Source: Engelhardtia mirabilis
GTDB taxonomy: Bacteria > Planctomycetota > UBA1135 > GCA-002686595
Length of the DNA stretch: 64,000 bases
Assembly: GCF_007748095.1 (NCBI RefSeq)
Contig: NZ_CP036287.1
Span: forward strand, 1,922,001 to 1,986,000
Direction of reading: 5' to 3'
Both the position numbers and the translations under genes were made by a program. Of the stretch, positions 18,010-26,815 are shown one piece after another; position 1 is the first letter of the stretch; every line of letters starts with the position of its first letter. A model generated the notes under the pieces. That model ran no database searches. It had not been told where the DNA came from and saw only the letters and a list, made by a program, of their open reading frames with translations.

Positions 18010-18978
18010 ATGCCCACGGCCACCTCGCCTTCACCCCTGCGCGCCAGTGCCGTGCTGCTGGGCATCACCGCCGTCTGGGGCCTGACCTTCCTTTGGGGGC
18101 GCGACGCGATGCTGGCGGCCGAGGCCACCGCCGAGGCGGCCGGGCTGCGGCCGGGCGCCCTGCGGGACCCCGCCGCGGCCGGCTTCGTGGCCCTGCGTTT
18201 CGCGATCGCCTGGGTCGGGCTCTGGGCTGCCGGCCGCCTGCCGCGCCTGGGTTGGCTCTGGCCGCCGGCGGATCGCGGCGCCGGGATCACGGGAGCCGCG
18301 GTCGGCGGCCTGCTCCTGGCTGGGTTCCTGCTGCAGATGACGGCCCTGGCCGAACTCGACGCATCGGTCACGGCCTTCCTGACCAGCCTCTACGTGGTCT
18401 TCACCGCACTGCTCGCGGCGCTCCTGGCCCGCCGCGTCCCGCGCGGCACGACCCTCCTGGGGGTGATCCTCGCGACCCTCGGCGCGGGCTTCATCGATGG
18501 GCCGCCCCAGGTCAGCTTCGCCCTGTCGGAGTGGTTGACCGTGGCCTCGGCGGTGCTCTTCGCGGGCAGCATCTTGGCCACCGATCGCTTCACCAAGGTC
18601 CACGAGCCGCTGGTCTTCACCCGCGTCGGCTTCGCGACGGTCGCCGTGGGTGGAGCGGCGTGGTTCGGGGTGACGCTGATCGGCTCCGAGCCGGGAACCG
18701 TCGCGGCCTTGGGCGAACTGCTCATGCTGCGCGCCTTCCTGTGGCCGCTGCTGTGCTGCGCGCTGCTGGCGACGACGATCGCCCTGACGCTGATCAACCT
18801 GTACCAACGCCATGTGGACCCGGTTCGGGCCGCGGTGCTCTACGCCCTCGAGCCGGTTTGGGCCGCCATTTGGGTGCTGGCCCTCGAGGGGGGCGTGCCC
18901 GGTCCGTGGCTGCTGGGGGGCGGAGCGGCGCTCTTGGCCGGCAACTTGGTGGCGGAGTTGGCGCCGCGCCTGCGCTGA
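18010..18978 (+). CDS. DMT superfamily transporter (EamA domains)
   Basis: 322 residues with ten hydrophobic segments arranged as two EamA repeats. The first repeat begins with ITAVWGLTFLWGRDAM and holds ASVTAFLTSLYVVFTALLAALL. The second holds VRAAVLYALEPVWAAIW, the family's conserved helix. DMT proteins export metabolites such as amino acids, or drugs. The protein is inner-membrane. Its gene is convergent with the sulfatase gene, whose stop lies 12 bases away. Confidence 0.9.
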   Translation: MPTATSPSPLRASAVLLGITAVWGLTFLWGRDAMLAAEATAEAAGLRPGALRDPAAAGFVALRFAIAWVGLWAAGRLPRLGWLWPPADRGAGITGAAVGGLLLAGFLLQMTALAELDASVTAFLTSLYVVFTALLAALLARRVPRGTTLLGVILATLGAGFIDGPPQVSFALSEWLTVASAVLFAGSILATDRFTKVHEPLVFTRVGFATVAVGGAAWFGVTLIGSEPGTVAALGELLMLRAFLWPLLCCALLATTIALTLINLYQRHVDPVRAAVLYALEPVWAAIWVLALEGGVPGPWLLGGGAALLAGNLVAELAPRLR

Positions 18979-18990
18979 GCGCCCGCCGCC

Positions 18991-20439
18991 TCAGCGTTCG
19001 ACGTAGCCGAGGGCGCGCAGCTCCTCGACCGTCTTCGAATCGCTGGCCCGTAGGGTCACCACCCCGTTGCCGTCGCGCAGGATCTGCTGGCGAATCCCCT
19101 CGAGCTCCCAGAAGTGCTCACCGAGCAGTTGGGCAGGACCCGAGACCCTCAAACTCACTCGATCCGTGGTCCGCAACTCCCGCTCGAAGATCGGCGCCTG
19201 CTCGGAGACGTCCGACGCTTCGTAGCTGGTGACCATGTGTCGACCGGTCCCACCGTCCTCGATCGACTCGATGAAGGTGAGGTCGGATGTCCGCAGGGAG
19301 CGCTGCCAGGGAACCGAGGCCGTGGAGGGGTGGATGTGTTCGTTGGTCGAGGCGAACGAGGGCCTGCCGCCGTCGACTTCGCCGCGACCCAGGGCCAAGA
19401 GGTCGATGCCTCCAGTCCACTTGGCCGGTTCGAGCCCAGCCGCGCGCAGCAGGGTCGGGTGCAGGTCGATCAAGCTGATCGGCATCGTGACCACGCGACC
19501 CGCCTCGGCGCCCCCGGGCAGACGCAGGATCAGCGGCACGCGCAAGGTCTCGACGTGGAGCTGCTTGTGGCCGAACTCGCCGTGCTCTCCGAACTCCTCG
19601 CCGTGGTCGGACGTGACCGCGATCAGCGCGTCGCGCTCGATCAGCGCGGGCCACAGGCGCGCCAACTCCGCGTCGGCGTAGGCCACCTCGGCCTCGTAGA
19701 GCGAATGAAGGAAGGCCACGTCGTCCGCCGTGAAGCTCTCGCGCCCCAGCAGCATGCGGCGGCCGTTGGGCCGCGCGCCCGCCTGGGCCTGCTCGGCGCG
19801 AACCTCGTCGAGGGCCTCGAGGAGTGGTCCCTCGTAGTCGCCGGCGAAGCGCTCCAGGTAGGGCGCGGGCGGGAGGTAGGGCTCGTGCACCTCGTAGGTG
19901 TGCACGAACAGGAACAGCGGCCGATCGTCGTCCTCGTCCAGCAGCTCGAGCGCCTCGTCCACGCGCTCGGCGACGTCCTCGAACTGCGCGTGCACCGTCT
20001 GGAAGCCCTGCAAGAGGTCCCAGCTCGCGCCCAACGGACCCCCGTCGGTCAAGGCCGCCGTGTGGTAGCCGGCGTCGGCGAAGTGCTCGGCCAGGGTCAC
20101 GAAGTCCGGGTGCAGGCCGGGCGTGCCGTGCTCGAGGCTGGAGATGTTGGCCACGCGGTGGGTCCAGGGCTCGAGGCCGGTGAACAGGGTCGCGTGGCTG
20201 GTGGCCGTGTTGGGGGCCTGGGACAGGACGTGTTCGAAGCGCAGGCCGCCGGCGGCCAAGCGGTCCAGTCCGGGGCTCGTCCCGCGCGGGTTGCCGTAGC
20301 AGGACAGGGCGTCGGCGCGCAGGGTGTCGATCGACACCAGCACCACGTCGCCGCCGGGCCACACGCCCTCGGGCGCGCCACAACCGGCGGCGAGGCCGGT
20401 GACCAGCAGCAGCGCGAAGCGGTTGGCGGCGGAACTCAC
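18991..20439 (-). CDS. Sulfatase-superfamily lipoprotein lacking the FGly motif
   Basis: 482 residues with a lipoprotein signal (VTGLAAGC, Cys20). The alkaline-phosphatase/sulfatase fold is evident: metal-binding D38 in VLVSIDTLRAD, FVHTYEVHEPY, and VTSDHGEEFGEHGEFGHK for the second metal site. The usual C/S-x-P-x-R formylglycine signature is absent; the corresponding site reads QAPNTATSHATLFTGL, so a Thr (T78) is the probable nucleophile. This resembles unconverted phosphohydrolase or phosphotransferase-like members more than true sulfatases. The start is a GTG at 20439, 3 bases after the stop of the metallo-hydrolase gene, so the two form an operon. Confidence 0.83.
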   Translation of the reverse strand: MSSAANRFALLLVTGLAAGCGAPEGVWPGGDVVLVSIDTLRADALSCYGNPRGTSPGLDRLAAGGLRFEHVLSQAPNTATSHATLFTGLEPWTHRVANISSLEHGTPGLHPDFVTLAEHFADAGYHTAALTDGGPLGASWDLLQGFQTVHAQFEDVAERVDEALELLDEDDDRPLFLFVHTYEVHEPYLPPAPYLERFAGDYEGPLLEALDEVRAEQAQAGARPNGRRMLLGRESFTADDVAFLHSLYEAEVAYADAELARLWPALIERDALIAVTSDHGEEFGEHGEFGHKQLHVETLRVPLILRLPGGAEAGRVVTMPISLIDLHPTLLRAAGLEPAKWTGGIDLLALGRGEVDGGRPSFASTNEHIHPSTASVPWQRSLRTSDLTFIESIEDGGTGRHMVTSYEASDVSEQAPIFERELRTTDRVSLRVSGPAQLLGEHFWELEGIRQQILRDGNGVVTLRASDSKTVEELRALGYVER

Positions 20440-20442
20440 GCC

Positions 20443-21735
20443 TCAAACATAGCGCTGGGCCGCCGCGTCGCCCTCGAGGCGCGTGAATCCGCGGTCGAGG
20501 TAGGTGCGGAAGTAGCGCCGCAGCTCGGCCGCCGACCAGGCCCCACCGTTGTCGCCGAACTTGGTCAGGAAGGGATTGAAGTCCGGGTACATGGCCCCGG
20601 TGCCGCGCCCATGCCAGGCGCCGTGCAGGGTGCAGCGGGCGAAGTTCGAGATCAGCACGTCGTCGAAGATGCGCCACTCGACGGCGGTCATCAGGGAGTG
20701 CCGCGGGACCTCGAGGGTGAGCCCGCGCTCGGCGTGGTCGGGTGAGATCTCGACCCGGTGCACGCGGCCACCGACCTTGAAGTCGATCCAGCCCAGGAAC
20801 CCGCGCCAGTGCTCGACCCGGCCCAGGTAGGCGCGCAGGCGCTCCACGTCGGCGGCCTCGAGCGGCTCGGACCAGTCGTCGCCGAAGTCCTCCGGGGGAA
20901 ACAGGTCCTCGGAGGCCGGTCGGGGGTCGAGCCCGTAGACCTCGTCTCGGGTGAAGTCCACGTGGGCGAAGGGCGGCAGCAGCTCACCGCGCGTGGCGTC
21001 GAAGCCGCGGGCGTGTTCGTCGAGCCCGGTCAGGTACTCGTTGGCCCAGGCCGAGTCGGTGCGCTGGTAGCGGTGCATGGAGCTGAAGGGGACGAAGCTC
21101 TTCAGCCCGAAGTGGTCGAGGAGCCCGTTGATGCCGGGGCCCAGGGGCTCCTTCGACGCCGCCGGCGGCACCACGCGCGCGCCATGCTCGTCGAAGAAGT
21201 TGATCAGGTCCGCATCCCCGTGGCCGGTCAGGGCCAGCAGGTAGCTGCGGTCGAAGCTCCGCGCCGCGCGCCGCAGGAGGTCGCCGCCCCCGCGATCCCC
21301 CGCGTCGTTGGTGTCCGCCACCAGCCGCCCTCCCAGGTCCATCAGCAGGGATGCGTCCTGGTAGTAGTCGGCCATGGCGAGCACCCGCAGGCGCGGCGAC
21401 AGCTCGGTCCACTCCCCGTCGGGCAGCACGCGCACGTCGAAGCCCTCCGCCGCCAGCTCGCGGGCGATGCGACCGCCGACATGGTCGGCCAAGAGGACCT
21501 GCTTGCCCTTCATCCGCGCCAGGGTCGCGTGGCACAGGTGGTCCGGATGGCCGTGGCTGATCCACAGGTAGCGGCACTGGTCGATCGCTGCTCGCTGGGC
21601 CTCCGGGATCTCGTGGCTCAGGGTCCAGGAGCCGAAGTAGGCCGGCCCGTCGAGCCAGGGGTCCGTGGCGAGCACCGGACCGCCGTCGTAGGCGATCACG
21701 GTCGCGTTGCCGATCGTCTCGAATCCGAGGTCCAT
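20443..21735 (-). CDS. MBL-fold metallo-hydrolase
   Basis: 430 residues. The metallo-beta-lactamase motif is S-H-G-H-P-D-H (WISHGHPDHLCHATL), with further ligand candidates in VADTNDAGD and the late His of the SMHRYQRTDSAW stretch. Residues from about 270 on form an extra C-terminal domain that I cannot assign. The overall look is that of UlaG/CMP-Neu5Ac-hydroxylase-like MBL proteins. No signal peptide, so cytoplasmic. It leads a two-gene operon with the sulfatase-like lipoprotein gene. The substrate is unknown. Confidence 0.82.
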   Translation of the reverse strand: MDLGFETIGNATVIAYDGGPVLATDPWLDGPAYFGSWTLSHEIPEAQRAAIDQCRYLWISHGHPDHLCHATLARMKGKQVLLADHVGGRIARELAAEGFDVRVLPDGEWTELSPRLRVLAMADYYQDASLLMDLGGRLVADTNDAGDRGGGDLLRRAARSFDRSYLLALTGHGDADLINFFDEHGARVVPPAASKEPLGPGINGLLDHFGLKSFVPFSSMHRYQRTDSAWANEYLTGLDEHARGFDATRGELLPPFAHVDFTRDEVYGLDPRPASEDLFPPEDFGDDWSEPLEAADVERLRAYLGRVEHWRGFLGWIDFKVGGRVHRVEISPDHAERGLTLEVPRHSLMTAVEWRIFDDVLISNFARCTLHGAWHGRGTGAMYPDFNPFLTKFGDNGGAWSAAELRRYFRTYLDRGFTRLEGDAAAQRYV

Positions 21736-22208
21736 AGGGCGTGGAGGTGGGGGGCGAAAGGCGATCTCCGAGTCCGGATTGGGGAGCAGGATAGCCGGCC
21801 CCGGGACAGGGTGGAAGCCGGGTCGGCGGGCTCGGCGTCGGCGCTTCGCGGGAGCGCGGTGCAGGGCGGGCGTGGGCTCGACTATGGGATCGCTCCCGGT
21901 GTGCCCCCGACGCCGCCAGGACGGACACGGCTCTCACCGAGCGCCAGTTTTCAGTGATCGCGCGAGTGATTTCGGCCCTCCGCGGCATCTACCTGTCAGG
22001 AGCCGCGATCAACGCGGCGGGAAGACCTTCCAGGTCTGGGCGTCGAAGGCTGCAAGACAGAGCCTCAGATCCCCAACAAGGAGGTGTCCCGGGCAGCAGC
22101 CCACGACAATTCACGGATCGACCCAATGGAGCGGACCCCGGCGGCGTAGTGCCAGGGTCACGAGTTCACCGGAGCAGCCGGCGAGCTCACTCCGCAGGAG
22201 AGTGGAAA

Positions 22209-22277
22209 ATGGCGGTCAACGTTTTGGAATTCGGACTCTGGATCGTGCGGCAGGTCATCGAACTGGTGATCGGCTGA
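22209..22277 (+). CDS. Possible 22-residue amphipathic peptide
   Basis: ATG is preceded by AGGAG at 8-nt spacing (22196-22200), one of the best ribosome sites in the window. The 22-residue product begins MAVNVLEFGLW and ends IELVIG. If helical, N4, E7, R14, Q15 and E18 fall on one narrow face and the rest is strongly hydrophobic, as in membrane-active or membrane-subunit micropeptides. Two hairpins follow within 50 bases. No family can be assigned; chance is possible. Confidence 0.35.
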   Translation: MAVNVLEFGLWIVRQVIELVIG

Positions 22278-22282
22278 TCCCT

Positions 22283-22328
22283 GCCCCCGCGAGGGGGCGA
22301 CCCTGGGGACAGGTCCACGGACCTGTCC
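22283..22328 (+). terminator. Two consecutive hairpins after the small ORF
   Basis: GCCCCC-GCGA-GGGGGC (22283-22298, tetraloop) is followed by an 8-bp stem GGACAGGT with its complement around CCACGG (22307-22328). They could end a short transcript starting near 21.9-22.2 kb. Confidence 0.45.
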
Positions 22329-22724
22329 ACCCGCAGACAAGCAGACCCGGCCCGGACCTCTCGCGCCCCGTCCTCTCGCGCCTCGGCCTCTCGTTCCTAC
22401 CCTCGCGGTAGAGACACCTGGAGGCCGACGCGGCGCGACGGGTCACCGAGCTGGGCTTGCTCGGCCCAGGCCGGAACGGTCCAGCCGGTACCGCCCAGCC
22501 GGTACCGCCGGCACGACGACGAACAACACGGGTCTTCGCCATCGAGGAAGACGACATCGGGGAACACTCGCGCGTGGACAACGGACGCCACCGCGAGACA
22601 CAGGTTGGCCACGAGTGGGCAGACCAACACGTTAGGGATGACGGGGCGCTGCGTGGTTCCGCACTGATCGGCGGTCGAGCTGGGGGGCTCGGACCGGCGG
22701 GAGCGGCCACGCCACCCTCAGCCC

Positions 22725-22756
22725 GAAGGAGCCGGTCTGGCAGGACCGGCTCCTTC
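22725..22756. terminator. 13-bp perfect hairpin in gene-poor stretch
   Basis: GAAGGAGCCGGTC pairs with GACCGGCTCCTTC around TGGCAG, followed on the plus strand by a pyrimidine-rich CTTCTC tail. It is among the strongest intrinsic-terminator candidates in the window, yet no recognised gene ends here on either strand. Confidence 0.6.
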
Positions 22757-22870
22757 CTTCTCAACGACGGCTTGTCGACTCCGGCCGTTCTTCGATGGCC
22801 GCGACCACGCGCCGGCCGCGAATCCCCACCGGCCGCACGTCATCCCCCGGCGCCGTCCGCGAGACCTGGC

Positions 22871-23500
22871 TCAGCGGTCGAAGGCCATGCAGCGATCGAT
22901 CCAGGCCCGCGTGTTCTCGCGACCCTCGCCCAGGCGCAGGTGCTCGCGGAAGTAGGCGTGCAGGGGGCTGCCCGCAGCGGCGGCCTCGGGGACGGCGGCG
23001 TAGTAGAGAACCGGCGCGCAGGTCAGGTCCGCGGCCGTGACCGCGTCACCAACCAACCAGGGCGACTCAGCCAGGCGCGCTTCCAGGTCCGCCGTGCGCT
23101 CGTGGGTGGCCTTGCTGGCGGCTGCGCTGGTCTCGGCATCGGAGGTTCCCGCCAGGAACAGGCCCAGCAGTGCTCCGACCGCGCTGACCATTTCGCCGGA
23201 GCGCCGCTCCCACTCCTCGATTGCGCGCATCCCGTCGCGATCGGGAGAGAAAAGGCGCGGGCCTTGTTCCGGGAAGTTCGCGTCGATGTAGCGCAGGATC
23301 GCGCCCGAGCCGAACAGGCGCACGTCCCCGTGCTCGATGGTCGGCGTCAGGGGCTGGCCGGTCAGGGCCAGGACGCCGGAACGGTCCATGGGGTCGACCG
23401 CCACCAGCTCGTGCTCGAGACCCTTGAGCCCCAGCGCCAGACGGATCTTGATCGAGTTGGGAGAGAAGGCGATCTGGTGTAGGCGCAGCTTGGGGGTCAT
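22871..23500 (-). CDS. Glutathione S-transferase family protein
   Basis: 209 residues with the two-domain GST layout. The N-terminal thioredoxin-like domain carries FSPNSIKIRLALGLKGL, where a Ser stands at the usual catalytic Ser/Cys position, the cis-Pro stretch QPLTPTIEHG and the glutathione-binding GSGAILRYID. The C-terminal helical domain has WLVGDAVTAADLTCAPVLYY, the N-capping box region. Cytoplasmic thiol-conjugation or reduction is expected, but the thiol used by this organism is not known. It is divergently transcribed from the macro-domain gene. Confidence 0.9.
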   Translation of the reverse strand: MTPKLRLHQIAFSPNSIKIRLALGLKGLEHELVAVDPMDRSGVLALTGQPLTPTIEHGDVRLFGSGAILRYIDANFPEQGPRLFSPDRDGMRAIEEWERRSGEMVSAVGALLGLFLAGTSDAETSAAASKATHERTADLEARLAESPWLVGDAVTAADLTCAPVLYYAAVPEAAAAGSPLHAYFREHLRLGEGRENTRAWIDRCMAFDR

Positions 23501-23572
23501 GGTCGGTTCGGGGTTCGGTGGGGAGCGATCGCGTCTGGACGCCCGCGGGCGCCGCGAATCAGACTAAGTCCC

Positions 23573-24094
23573 ATGGCCGAACAACGGATCAAAGTCGTCG
23601 TCGGAGACATCACGACCCTCGCAGTCGACGGAATCGTCAACGCGGCGAACGAATCACTGCTCGGCGGCGGTGGGGTGGACGGGGCCATCCACCGGGCGGC
23701 CGGGCCGGGGCTGCTCGAGGAGTGCCGCGCCCTGGGGGGCTGCGCCGCCGGGAGCGCCAAGATCACCGCTGGCCACGACCTTGCGGCCCGCTACGTGATC
23801 CACGCCGTCGGGCCGATCTGGGAGGGCGGCGACGACGGCGAGGCGGAGCTCCTCGCCGGCTGCTATCGCACGGCCCTGGAGCTGGCGCGGGACCACGACC
23901 TGGAGACGATCGCCTTCCCCGCCATCTCGACCGGCGTCTACGGCTTCCCCAAGCGGGCCGCGGCCGAGATCGCGGTGGCCCAGTGCGTCGCATTCCTGGC
24001 CCGCTCGGACCGACCGGCGCGGGTGCTCTTGTGCTTCTTCAGCGAGGCGGACGCCGAGTTCGGTCGCGAGGCCCTGGCCCGATCTCGAGGCTGA
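23573..24094 (+). CDS. Macro domain protein (ADP-ribosyl hydrolase / O-acetyl-ADP-ribose deacetylase type)
   Basis: A single macro domain of 173 residues. The ADP-ribose-binding motifs are clear: VVVGDITTLAVDGIVNAANESLLGGGGVDGAIHRAAG (split here by residue runs: GDIT, NAANESLLGGGGVDGA) near residues 10-40, and FPAISTGVYGFP near residue 120. This is the MacroD/YmdB class that removes ADP-ribose from acetyl or protein adducts. The Asn-Ala-Ala-Asn and Gly-rich loop residues needed for catalysis are present. Cytoplasmic, and it appears to be a single-gene unit. Confidence 0.94.
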   Translation: MAEQRIKVVVGDITTLAVDGIVNAANESLLGGGGVDGAIHRAAGPGLLEECRALGGCAAGSAKITAGHDLAARYVIHAVGPIWEGGDDGEAELLAGCYRTALELARDHDLETIAFPAISTGVYGFPKRAAAEIAVAQCVAFLARSDRPARVLLCFFSEADAEFGREALARSRG

Positions 24095-24341
24095 GGAGCG
24101 GGCCGCGGGACGGTCCCCACCGCGCCCGCGGGCGAGTTGCCGCGCGGGCGGCGCTGCGCTCTCCGCCGTGGTCGGCACGGAAGCCATGGTTGCTAGGTTC
24201 TCCGCCAGTGCCGCAGCGGCGCCTCGCGAGCAGACCACCGGCCCGCGGGGTCGAATTCCCGGCCCTCGACACTCGCCGCGAATCCTGGCGATGGAAGCGG
24301 GCTAGACTCCCGCCCCGCGACGCCGCCGAACCGCAAAGCCC

Positions 24342-25400
24342 ATGACCTTCGACTTCCCCACTTGGGACCCGGTCCTGTTCGACCTGCCCGGCCCCGTAGA
24401 CGTCCGTTGGTACGGGCTGATGTATATCGTCGGCTTCGTCATCGCCCAGTGGATCGTGACGCGACTCGCGCGGGCGCGCTTCCTGCCGGTCGACCCCCAG
24501 CGGGTGGGGGACCTGATGGTCGCCCTGCTGATCGGGGTCATCATCGGCGGTCGGATGGGCTACGCGCTCTTCTACGACCAGGGCCTGGTGGATCCGATTC
24601 GGATCTTCGAGCTGTGGCGTGGGGGCATGTCCTTCCACGGCGGGCTGATCGGCGTTTTCGTGGCCTTCACCTGGTGGTCGCGCAAGAACTCGGTGCCGTG
24701 GCTGCGGCTGGGCGATGCCTGCGCCCTGTGCGTGACGCCGGGCATCCTGGCCGTGCGCTTCGCCAACTTCATCAACGGCGAGCTCTACGGCCGCGTTACC
24801 GAGGCCACGACTTTCGGCGCGATGCGCTTTCCGACAGATGCCGTCGCGCTGACCGAGCTGGGCCTCGCGGGCATCGAGGACACCCGCTCCAAGGAGCTCG
24901 CGCTCCAGGTCGCCGTGGGCCACCGCCCCTGGGAATCGGTCGCCGACCGCCTGGCGCCTGCCTACTCCGACGGCACGCCGATCCCGTGGGACGCGATCCG
25001 GCCTCGACTCGACTGGGAGCGCGCGGCCGAGGCCGTGCCCTTCCGCCATCCGTCCCAGCTCTACGAGGGCCTCAGCGAGGGGCTCTTGCTCGGTTTGGTG
25101 CTACTACTCGCCTACCTGTTGCTCCGTCGGCGCCCCCTCGGTCCCGGTGGCTACGGCGGGATCTTCCTCGCGGGCTACGGCGTCGCGCGCTTCCTGCTCG
25201 AGTACGTGCGCCAGCCCGACTCGCAGTTCACGTCCAGTGACGATCCGGTCGGCACGGTCTTGTTCGGGATGACCATGGGTCAGACCCTGTCGAGCGCGAT
25301 GGTGCTCACTGGGGCCTACTTCATCTGGCGCGGGCTGCGCACGCGCGCGAACGCGGGTCCCGATTCGCCCGCGGGCATCGACGTCGAAGCGGCCACCTGA
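24342..25400 (+). CDS. lgt: Prolipoprotein diacylglyceryl transferase
   Basis: Transfers the diacylglyceryl group from phosphatidylglycerol to the lipobox Cys of prolipoproteins, the first step of lipoprotein maturation; several lipoproteins are coded in this window. 352 residues with seven membrane segments. Signature stretches are VRWYGLMYIVGF, GGMSFHGGLIGV with the catalytic His, RFANFINGELYGR and the RHPSQLYE motif. The protein is longer than the roughly 270-residue norm because about 40 extra residues sit between NGELYGR and RHPSQLYE and the C-terminal tail is extended. Convergent with pyrC. Confidence 0.96.
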   Translation: MTFDFPTWDPVLFDLPGPVDVRWYGLMYIVGFVIAQWIVTRLARARFLPVDPQRVGDLMVALLIGVIIGGRMGYALFYDQGLVDPIRIFELWRGGMSFHGGLIGVFVAFTWWSRKNSVPWLRLGDACALCVTPGILAVRFANFINGELYGRVTEATTFGAMRFPTDAVALTELGLAGIEDTRSKELALQVAVGHRPWESVADRLAPAYSDGTPIPWDAIRPRLDWERAAEAVPFRHPSQLYEGLSEGLLLGLVLLLAYLLLRRRPLGPGGYGGIFLAGYGVARFLLEYVRQPDSQFTSSDDPVGTVLFGMTMGQTLSSAMVLTGAYFIWRGLRTRANAGPDSPAGIDVEAAT

Positions 25401-25402
25401 GG

Positions 25403-25436
25403 GCGGCAGCTGCCGCCGCCCCGCGCTTGGGCGGGG
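25403..25436. terminator. Hairpins between lgt and pyrC
   Basis: GCGGCAG/CTGCCGC (25403-25416) and CCCCGC with GCGGGG (25419-25436) lie between the convergent stops. Confidence 0.5.
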
Positions 25437-25475
25437 ACTGGCGTTGCCACCAAGTCGAGCCGAGCCCGAGCGCGC

Positions 25476-26807
25476 TCAGCGAACGCTCGCGAAGGTCAAC
25501 GGCTGGCCCTGGGCCTCACCGACGAGTTCGCCGGCGACGCACGCGAGTCGCCCTCGCACCACGGTCGCCACCGGCAGTCCGGCCAGTTCGACGCCGATGA
25601 ACGGGTTGCAGGGCGAGCGACTGCGCAGCCAATCTGCCTGAAGGGGGCCGGTGATCGACGGATCGACGATGGCCAGGTCGCCGTCCACGCCGACTTCCAC
25701 CAGGCCCTTGCCCTCGATGCCGTAGACCCGCCGCGGGCCCTCGTTGACGCCGCGCAAGAGCCCGGCCCAGTCGAGCCAACCATCGCGCACCGCCGTCAGG
25801 AGTAACGGCAGAGTGGTCTGCACCCCGGGGATGCCGGACGGCGACTGGGGGTAGGGCCGCGCCTTCTCCTCGGCGGTGTGGGGCGCGTGGTCGGAGCCGA
25901 TGCAGGCCGCGAGACCGTCCGCGAGGGCCGCGCGCAGGCGATCGCGGTGGCGCGCGTCGCGCACGGGCGGGTTCATCTGGGCCCAGGACCCGTGCTGCTC
26001 GTAGCAGTCCGGCGCGGCCAGGAACAGATGGTTCGGCGTCAGCTCGAAGGTCACCAGCTCGCCCAGGTCGCGCTCGCAGATCAGGTCGACCTCGTCGGCG
26101 GTCGAGACGTGCAGCACGTGGACCGGGCGCCCCGTGCGCTCGGCCAGGTCGAGCAGGCGCGTGGTCGAGCGCACCGCCGCCTCGACGCTGCGCACCTCCG
26201 GGTGGCGCGTCACGGGCTCGTCGCGACCCAGGGCGCGATAGTTGGCCTCGAGGGTGTCCTCGTCTTCGGAGTGGAAGGTGACGCGCCGGGTCCCGCTGCG
26301 CAGGACGCGTTCGATGGTCGCGTCGTCGCGCACCAAGAGGCCGCCCGTGGACGAGCCCATGAACAGCTTGATCCCCGCGCAGCCGGGCAACTGCTCGAGT
26401 GTCCCCAGCTCGTCGGCGTTGTCGGCGGTGGCGCCCACGAAGAAGGCGTGGTCGCAGTGCACGCGGCCGGCCGCGCGTTCGAGCTTGTCTTCGATGGCCG
26501 CCGCATTCACCGTCGCGGGCTTGGTGTTCGGCATCTCCATGAAGGAGGTCACGCCGCCCGCGAGCGCGGCGTGGCCGCCCGAGGCCAGGTCCTCCTTCTT
26601 TTCGAGGCCCGGCTCGCGGAAGTGGACCTGGGGGTCGATCGAGCCCGGTAGGACCAGCTTGCCGGAGGCGTCGAAGCGCTCGATCCCCTCGGGAACCTCG
26701 AGCTCGGTGCCCACGGCGCTGATGCGCCCGTCCCGGATCAACACGTCGGCGCGGGCCGGACCGGCGGGGCCGACCACGCGGCCGCCGAACACGAAGAGAT
26801 CGTTCAT
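25476..26807 (-). CDS. pyrC: Dihydroorotase
   Basis: Cyclises carbamoyl-aspartate to dihydroorotate in pyrimidine synthesis. 443 residues, class I amidohydrolase fold. The metal region reads IDPQVHFREPG: His62 is present but Gln60 stands where many enzymes have the first His of HxH, a variant also known in other bacterial dihydroorotases. Further metal or catalytic residues are the Lys in GIKLFMGSS, His in TFHSEDED, His in VHVLHVSTADE, and GSDHAPHTAEEK with the catalytic Asp. The ATG at 26807 is chosen on homology; the stop of the upstream gene lies 8 bases before it, so pyrC is second in an operon with the YyaL-DsbD fusion gene. Confidence 0.92.
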   Translation of the reverse strand: MNDLFVFGGRVVGPAGPARADVLIRDGRISAVGTELEVPEGIERFDASGKLVLPGSIDPQVHFREPGLEKKEDLASGGHAALAGGVTSFMEMPNTKPATVNAAAIEDKLERAAGRVHCDHAFFVGATADNADELGTLEQLPGCAGIKLFMGSSTGGLLVRDDATIERVLRSGTRRVTFHSEDEDTLEANYRALGRDEPVTRHPEVRSVEAAVRSTTRLLDLAERTGRPVHVLHVSTADEVDLICERDLGELVTFELTPNHLFLAAPDCYEQHGSWAQMNPPVRDARHRDRLRAALADGLAACIGSDHAPHTAEEKARPYPQSPSGIPGVQTTLPLLLTAVRDGWLDWAGLLRGVNEGPRRVYGIEGKGLVEVGVDGDLAIVDPSITGPLQADWLRSRSPCNPFIGVELAGLPVATVVRGRLACVAGELVGEAQGQPLTFASVR

Positions 26808-26815
26808 CGAGGGAT

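Larger units (their letters stand above)
21736..22870. other. 1.1-kb stretch without a conventional gene
   Basis: No open frame here has the codon pattern of the neighbours. The stretch holds a possible 22-residue peptide gene (22209-22277), hairpins at 22283-22298, 22307-22328 and 22725-22756, and a perfect 14-bp tandem duplication (CAGCCGGTACCGCC) at 22482-22509. A minus-strand frame from a GTG at 22630 to 22397 encodes a Cys-containing 77-residue product with a hydrophobic start, but has no support beyond being open. Base composition is somewhat less GC-rich around 21.95-22.25 kb. It may hold a small RNA or a decayed gene. Confidence 0.5.

Noticed and set aside
22397..22630. A minus-strand gene for a 77-residue Cys-containing protein
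   Set aside because: There is no ribosome site or family, it uses a GTG start, and it crosses a 14-bp tandem duplication; it stays as a remark only.
24095..24341. A gene between the macro-domain gene and lgt
   Set aside because: Open frames there are shadows in GC-rich sequence, with no ribosome site or domain.
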